DNA of 12,107 nucleotides from Muribaculaceae bacterium. Lineage in GTDB: Bacteria > Bacteroidota > Bacteroidia > Bacteroidales > Muribaculaceae. Positions 8,801 through 12,107 of the stretch are shown in pieces. Positions within the stretch are counted from its first letter, which is position 1. Every line of letters starts with the position of its first letter. The notes under the pieces are model-generated. The model had not been told where the DNA came from. It worked only from the letters and a program-made list of their open reading frames with translations, and made no database searches. The DNA lies in contig JAIDTS010000130.1 of NCBI GenBank assembly GCA_029060585.1, positions 1-12,107 of the forward strand. The letters run 5' to 3'. Made by a program: the position numbers and the translations under genes.

Positions 8801-10451
8801 CTGTCCTGATTTCACAGTCAGCAAGGCCTCCCGACATTCCAAATTCAGAAGGTCGGAATCCTGAAATATTGAGCCTTGCGTCCATATGCGAATCTGCTCC
8901 TGCCAGCAAGGCTTTCCCAATCAAAGAAAGACTTAGGTCTTTTGAGGAGGCCTCGAGCGAAACATCAATGTCGGAGGCATCCTTTTCCACTCCGATCTCC
9001 AATCCATTCAGGAGATTTCCCATCAACATGCAATCATCGGAAGAAATATGGACAAATCCTTCCGCTTCTCGACCCGAACCCGTCACTTCAGCCTTCAAAC
9101 TTGCCGAGACCTTTCCAACCTTGTCGGAGGAGAGGATATCTCCAAGCTGTACTCCATCCGCCTCAGCGGCGAGCGAGACATGCCGCGCATTGGAAAGCAA
9201 CCGACTTCCCGAAACAGAAAAGTCAAGACGTCCGACCGAAGTCATCACCGATCCATCAGCTTCAGCCTCGCCGCAGGGATGCAAGGAACCCGTAAGCCCT
9301 ACCTCAACCCTTCCCAGAGAATTTATGATTTCCCGGCTCCTTTCGTTCAAGCCTGGCACACACTCAGCGACTTCAGAAATGACGAGCGGGGAAAGATCAG
9401 CCTTAAGCTCATCTACAGTCGCGTCAATACTGTCTTTTCGTCCAAGGCCACTGACTTCACCATTCAGCTTGACCGATGAACCTGATCCGGGATGTGAAAG
9501 AATGAATGAAGACAAGGCAAGTGTCCTCTCTTTCAAGCAGGCATCAACATCTATATTCCAAGGGGTATCGAACGATGCAAGACAAGGAATCAGCTCCGAG
9601 AAGTCTGACGGAGTAACCATTCCGTTGACAACCGCATCTAAATCAGGCAGCGAATCAAGCCTGACATCCAGATCGCCGACAGCAATAGATGTATGTGGGA
9701 GATTTAGTTTAAAGTCGTTGACTGCCAGTCGGTCGGGAGATAAGCGCAGTGGATCCTTGATATAAGATACCTGAGCAGAAAGGCCGCGAACCGTGAATCC
9801 CGGAGACGCGACAAACTGAATGTTGCGCACGTCAAACCTAAAAAGATCGTTTTTCAGCGTCGGGATACTGAGATCCATCCTCAGTCCGTCGACTTCGATA
9901 CGGGAAAACCTCTCAGGAGTGCCCGAGGAGTCAGTCAGCCACACACGTGAGAACAAAGCCCTTGAATCCCTTACCACAACATTGCGAATCCTGACATCGA
10001 ACGGAGCGGCAGGCTTCGTCTTGTCTTTAGGTGAAAGAGCGTCTATGAGAAACTGAATATTGAGGGGTGATCCAGGACTACTCTGCTCTATGTTTGCATA
10101 CAGACTTATAATCTCTGCATAATTGAGCACGATCCTACGGTCGGAAAACAGCGACCATAGATCAATGCCGGCCGCCACCTTACCTATCGACGCGCACCGC
10201 TCTCCTTCCGGAGAAAGGAGAGTGACATCGGAGAGTATGACCTCACTGAACGGGTGGACGGATAATTTTTTTATTTCCACAGTTCCTCCAAGAAGCTGCG
10301 ATGTCTCCTGACTGACCCTTTCCCTCACCTTATTCTGCACCGAAGGCACAGACAATATTACATAAAGCCCGACATATACAATCACAAGAAGCACAATCAA
10401 CGACATGATTATGCTCCTGAACACTATATATACAGGTTTCAGAAATCTCAT
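5826..10451 (-). CDS. tamB: Translocation/assembly module protein TamB (large AsmA-like bridge protein)
   Basis: A 1541-residue envelope protein. Residues 1-13 are basic and hydrophobic and about 14-34 form one membrane anchor, leaving the rest in the periplasm. Residues 40-110 (GGTVEIKKLSVHPFSEVILSDV) resemble the AsmA/TamB N-terminus. The long middle is full of alternating beta strands, as expected for a hydrophobic-groove bridge. About residues 1130-1480 match the TamB C-terminal domain (DUF490), including the LDEGNYNFTLQ...F.IRKGSLIKFDGDP block near residue 1250. It then shows strand-rich NGNFGYRD and VGVVFRRDFD segments, followed by an acidic polar tail of about 40 residues. E. coli TamB is about 1260 residues; longer forms are usual in Bacteroidota. 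TamB works with outer-membrane BamA-family partners and, with YhdP and YdbH, in phospholipid transport (E. coli). No TamA-like gene is in the window. It is divergent from tsaD with a probable promoter at 10524-10531 and likely heads the tamB-patatin-amylase unit. Confidence 0.92.
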   Translation of the reverse strand: MRFLKPVYIVFRSIIMSLIVLLVIVYVGLYVILSVPSVQNKVRERVSQETSQLLGGTVEIKKLSVHPFSEVILSDVTLLSPEGERCASIGKVAAGIDLWSLFSDRRIVLNYAEIISLYANIEQSSPGSPLNIQFLIDALSPKDKTKPAAPFDVRIRNVVVRDSRALFSRVWLTDSSGTPERFSRIEVDGLRMDLSIPTLKNDLFRFDVRNIQFVASPGFTVRGLSAQVSYIKDPLRLSPDRLAVNDFKLNLPHTSIAVGDLDVRLDSLPDLDAVVNGMVTPSDFSELIPCLASFDTPWNIDVDACLKERTLALSSFILSHPGSGSSVKLNGEVSGLGRKDSIDATVDELKADLSPLVISEVAECVPGLNERSREIINSLGRVEVGLTGSLHPCGEAEADGSVMTSVGRLDFSVSGSRLLSNARHVSLAAEADGVQLGDILSSDKVGKVSASLKAEVTGSGREAEGFVHISSDDCMLMGNLLNGLEIGVEKDASDIDVSLEASSKDLSLSLIGKALLAGADSHMDARLNISGFRPSEFGMSGGLADCEIRTDITVSSDGDNVDNITGLMDVRDFSMMRSDGRKLNLSRLLVAIDTLRSETDNDLASAKCLARDIRVESDWLDARVSGFISPGGLPSEMKRMVASVFPSFISTDASMAGEPPAVNDFTFDINVKGVTDPYAFFDTPVRPLTDIPVKGSVDAPDGKVSFCISTPHLQQGRNKLISDVCMNLELDSFLGMAKLNAGLIFPAKKGDAELAADIYAVRDKVNVNLGINPTMKSVVKGSIALEVAFSRLQDPFNAAGKPAVSVKFIPSAVSVNDKSWMIADGGIDYSGKRISISNFLISHDDQFVKIDGTASESADDFVSVRLNDIDLDYIFNILNINYVSFGGMATGEVVGSRLLTKDPEAFTRFLRVKGLSYNGAELGDGDLASEYDAQEKKVGIYAVIRDPLTRERRASIDGGIWVTRDSLSFGFDANKVNVGIMKPFVSAFCSDLYGQASGKCKLFGNFSDIDLIGDLKADTLSMKLDFTNTWYHAGGDSVFLHTGVIDIPPMTLYDDERHTAEFSGWLRHRYFHEPVFNFRLKDAKSLLCYDTNEKINPLWYGTIYGSGHAQINGYPGLIEIDMNMTTEENSRFYYVISDAEDVAQYSFLSFTDKRKESTKAAEVDSVPDYLMKFRKQTQAMEEGSSNVMLSLKGTVTNDALVTLVMDPKAGDNITARGQGALQMDYNLASNDLRMIGTYVLDEGNYNFTLQDIIIKNFNIRKGSLIKFDGDPMRASLDITATYRVNTNLTDLDKSFSTDKELNRTNVPVDAVLLVDGPMTNPDITFDIELPSLTSDVERKVKSIVSTNDMMSRQIIYLLALNRFYTPEYTGGQSNGSEWSSMASSTISSQLSNILSQMTDKLDVAPSFRSEKGDFSDMEFDLALSSRLLNNRLLINGNFGYRDRTTSNTQFVGDFDIEYLLSKNGNLRLKAYNHFNDQNYYLRSALTTQGVGVVFRRDFDHLFGRRKEVMKENDESRADSVSVPEVDHFGQEESLRPDSVGR

Positions 10452-10523
10452 TTACAGTCAGATAAACTCATTACAGCGGAATAAAGCCACGCTCCGGGAA
10501 ACAATATTCCCCACTCCAGCATA

Positions 10524-10531
10524 CAAAATTA
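10524..10531 (-). promoter_or_regulatory. Probable -7 element of the tamB promoter
   Basis: On the minus strand bases 10531-10524 read TAATTTTG, an exact match to TAnnTTTG. It lies 72 bases upstream of the tamB ATG, giving a leader of roughly 65 bases. I do not find a clear TTG at the expected -33 distance (around 10552), so the call rests on the -7 box alone. It faces away from the tsaD promoter, whose -33 lies about 45 bases away. The rest of 10452-10576 is AT-rich with no other clear feature. Confidence 0.5.
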
Positions 10532-10576
10532 ATAAAAAAAGACGGTTTTACACCTAATAAAATAAGAAAAATCAGA

Positions 10577-10608
10577 TTTGCATCTTTCAAAAAATAGTAT
10601 TAACTTTG
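10577..10608 (+). promoter_or_regulatory. Bacteroidota-type promoter for tsaD
   Basis: TTTG (10577-10580), then exactly 20 bases, then TAACTTTG (10601-10608), matching both elements of the Bacteroidota housekeeping promoter. A transcript would start near 10615, leaving a leader of about 36 bases before the ATG at 10651. This decides the gene start: an in-frame TTG at 10606 lies inside the -7 box and so cannot be translated from this promoter. Confidence 0.8.
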
Positions 10609-10650
10609 CATTGCACTCTTAAAAGAGCTCTCTCCAACGAATTTTTTAAT

Positions 10651-11667
10651 ATGAGCACCACAATACTTGGAATAGAATCAAGCTGCGACGACACTTCGGC
10701 GGCAGTCATCACCGATGGCCTGCTCAGAAGCAACGTCATCGCGAGCCAGAAGGTCCACGAGCAGTTCGGAGGAGTTGTCCCCGAACTCGCAAGCCGCGCG
10801 CACCAGCAAAATATCCTCCCCGTAGTCAGCGAGGCTCTCAGACAGGCAGGAGCAGCCGCTACTGATCTTGACGCGATCGCGTTCACACGCGGCCCGGGGC
10901 TGTTGGGATCCCTTCTTGTAGGCACGTCGTTTGCTAAAGGAATGGCCATAGGACTCGGGATCCCAACCATTGACGTCAACCACCTCCACGGCCATGTGCT
11001 CAGCCATTTCATAAAGGAGAAAGAAGACCAGGAGGTGCCGGAATTTCCATTTCTATGCCTGCTCATCTCCGGAGGAAACTCCCAGATCATCACCGTCAGA
11101 TCCCAATTCGACATGGAGATATTGGGAAGCACCATCGATGATGCGGCAGGAGAGGCTTTCGACAAGTGCGCGAAAGTCATGGGCCTGCCATATCCGGGAG
11201 GACCGCACATCGACCGCCTTGCAGCGGAGGGAGACCCGCAGGCATTCCGGTTTGCCAAGCCACACATTCCGGGCCTCGACTATTCCTTCAGCGGCCTCAA
11301 GACATCTTTTCTCTACACCATCCGTGACAATATCAAGACAGATTCCAACTTCATCGAGAAGAGAAAGGCTGATCTCGCGGCTTCACTCCAGAAGACCATA
11401 ATCGACATACTGCTCGACAAGCTTTCTAAAGCAGTGAAAGAAACAGGAGCGAAATCAATAGCGATAGGAGGGGGAGTGTCGGCAAACTCAGGAGTGAGGA
11501 AAGCCATAGAGGAATTCTGCAGCCGCAGAGGTATCAAGCCATGGATACCGAAAAGAAGCTTCACCACAGACAATGCCGCCATGGTGGCTATAGCGGGATA
11601 TTTTAAATTCCTGCAAGGCGAGTTCTGCAGTCTTGATATGCCTCCATATTCAAAAGTAGAAGTATAA
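10651..11667 (+). CDS. tsaD: tRNA N6-adenosine threonylcarbamoyltransferase TsaD
   Basis: TsaD transfers the threonylcarbamoyl group from TC-AMP to A37 of tRNAs reading ANN codons, making t6A, in the cytoplasm with TsaB and TsaE. The product from the ATG at 10651 is 338 residues, the usual length. It begins directly with the conserved TTILGIESSCDDTSAAV. His111 and His115 of NHLHGH are the metal ligands and fall at the same numbers as in E. coli. LLISGGNSQ, SFSGLKT, AIGGGVSAN and TTDNAAM (Asp307, the third metal ligand) complete the ASKHA-fold signatures. An upstream in-frame TTG at 10606 would add 15 unrelated residues but lies in the promoter. It is followed after 6 bases by the cinA-like gene, so the two should share a transcript. 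The divergent tamB arrangement is, from memory, common in Bacteroidales. Confidence 0.98.
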   Translation: MSTTILGIESSCDDTSAAVITDGLLRSNVIASQKVHEQFGGVVPELASRAHQQNILPVVSEALRQAGAAATDLDAIAFTRGPGLLGSLLVGTSFAKGMAIGLGIPTIDVNHLHGHVLSHFIKEKEDQEVPEFPFLCLLISGGNSQIITVRSQFDMEILGSTIDDAAGEAFDKCAKVMGLPYPGGPHIDRLAAEGDPQAFRFAKPHIPGLDYSFSGLKTSFLYTIRDNIKTDSNFIEKRKADLAASLQKTIIDILLDKLSKAVKETGAKSIAIGGGVSANSGVRKAIEEFCSRRGIKPWIPKRSFTTDNAAMVAIAGYFKFLQGEFCSLDMPPYSKVEV

Positions 11668-11673
11668 CACTGG

Positions 11674-12063
11674 ATGATTATGAATGAAGATCCGAACATT
11701 GAGAAACGCCACATAGTAGTCTACGGATATACACGTGATGAATTGACCGGAATACTGAAGCATTTCGAGCGCCACCTGCCCGACTACATCAAGCTGGCGA
11801 TAGAATCAGGACTTCTTGTCTCTAAAATCACGCTTATAGGCAAACACGGGGGGATGGCCATTCTGAGTTTCCAGATGAACCGCCTTCACCAGAACCTTCG
11901 CGATATTTTCAACAAAGACGTGATCGCTGACGAAGACAAGAGCCTCGCCGAAGTGCTCGGCTCCCTGCTGAAAGAGAGGGAGCTCACAGTCTCATGCGCC
12001 GAAAGCTGCACGGGAGGCAATATCGCCCACCGCATCACACAGCAGCCGGGAAGCAGCGAGTAA
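11674..12063 (+). CDS. CinA/PncC-type NMN amidohydrolase, lacking the MoaB-like domain and stopped early
   Basis: A 129-residue reading frame that ends at a TAA inside a conserved domain. Residues about 12-90 (VVYGYTRDEL...FERHLPDYIKLA...LVSKITLIG) align by eye with the KH-like linker of full-length CinA. Residues 95-129 begin the C-terminal amidase (PncC) domain, which converts NMN to NaMN and ammonia in NAD recycling: LAEVLGSLLKERELTV, then AESCTGG at 109-115 with the active-site Ser111, then HRITQQPGSSE. Full-length CinA is about 415 residues with a MoaB-like domain of about 170 residues first. Here the gene starts 7 bases after the tsaD stop, so that domain is absent. ATG 11674 and ATG 11680 are both possible starts. 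The remaining 120 or so residues of the amidase domain lie beyond the stop and the window edge. As read, the product would be inactive. It is either a pseudogene or affected by base errors. Confidence 0.75.
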   Translation: MIMNEDPNIEKRHIVVYGYTRDELTGILKHFERHLPDYIKLAIESGLLVSKITLIGKHGGMAILSFQMNRLHQNLRDIFNKDVIADEDKSLAEVLGSLLKERELTVSCAESCTGGNIAHRITQQPGSSE

Positions 12064-12107
12064 TTCCTCGGAAGCATAGTGAGCTAAGCCAACGCTGTCA
12101 AGACCAA
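12064..12107 (+). pseudogene. In-frame continuation of the CinA/PncC amidase domain after the stop
   Basis: Past the TAA at 12061-12063 the same frame continues as FLGSIVS, a second TAA at 12085-12087, then ANAVKT up to the window edge. From AESCTGG onward this aligns without gaps to E. coli PncC as I recall it, including the Lys of the YSNEAK motif (AAG at 12100-12102). The two stops fall at PncC Trp48 (Tyr in many relatives) and at the conserved Tyr56. The frame is preserved, so only these two codons break the gene within the visible part. The gene continues beyond the window. Confidence 0.65.

Noticed and set aside
8371..9765. A 464-codon open frame on the plus strand opposite tamB
   Set aside because: The Ser/Arg/Pro-rich translation has no domain or promoter. 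It arises from the codon bias of tamB on the other strand.
10606..10650. TTG at 10606 as the tsaD start
   Set aside because: It lies inside the -7 box TAACTTTG, and the extra 15 residues precede the conserved TsaD N-terminus. The ATG at 10651 fits family length and metal-ligand numbering.
10587..11267. A 226-codon minus-strand frame opposite tsaD
   Set aside because: tsaD is certain from its motifs. This frame also runs across the tsaD promoter and gives a low-complexity product.
12061..12087. Genetic code change with TAA read as tyrosine
   Set aside because: Other genes in the window use TAA as a proper stop (M13 peptidase, tsaD, patatin-like gene) and use TAC/TAT for Tyr throughout.
1..12107. 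Mobile elements, CRISPR arrays, defence systems, tRNA or rRNA genes
   Set aside because: No transposase, terminal inverted repeats, spaced direct-repeat array, restriction/toxin-type protein or RNA gene signature was found on either strand.

Overview
The window looks like chromosomal core DNA from a member of Bacteroidota, order Bacteroidales; a gut family such as Muribaculaceae is plausible but not shown. The evidence is two promoters of the Bacteroidota type (TTG/TTTG, 20 bases, then TAnnTTTG), a general lack of Shine-Dalgarno sites before start codons, and the protein types, above all a 1541-residue TamB divergent from tsaD, with a CinA-type gene behind tsaD. I see no tRNA, rRNA, CRISPR array, insertion sequence or phage gene.

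Layout. Bases 14-2053 (+) encode an exported M13 zinc metallopeptidase, closed by a strong hairpin terminator. Bases 2200-3147 (+) encode ribose-phosphate pyrophosphokinase (prs) with its own promoter. A large nested hairpin lies between prs and the convergent minus-strand block. That block, in order of transcription, is tamB (10451-5826), a cytoplasmic patatin-like lipase (5763-4954) and a cytoplasmic GH13 alpha-amylase-family enzyme (4933-3245). Gaps of 62 and 20 bases suggest co-transcription. Bases 10452-10650 are a divergent promoter region. Downstream of it, tsaD (10651-11667, +) is followed after 6 bases by a CinA/PncC-type gene that runs to the window edge.

How the genes relate. prs supplies PRPP for nucleotide and NAD synthesis. 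TsaD makes the t6A modification of tRNA. The CinA/PncC family deamidates NMN in NAD salvage. TamB spans the periplasm and is linked in other bacteria to outer-membrane protein assembly and phospholipid transport, so a phospholipase-like gene just downstream is a suggestive partner. The amylase-family gene is probably a passenger for intracellular glucan metabolism.

The oddest spot is the last 440 bases. The cinA-like gene lacks the N-terminal MoaB-like domain of full-length CinA and keeps only the KH-like linker and the start of the amidase domain. The amidase reading frame is then broken by two TAA codons 24 bases apart. Each sits exactly where relatives carry an aromatic residue, normally tyrosine, with the flanking codons intact. 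This could be a decaying gene or clustered base errors near a sequence end. The rest of the window is ordinary housekeeping DNA, and I do not see an undescribed multi-gene system in it.
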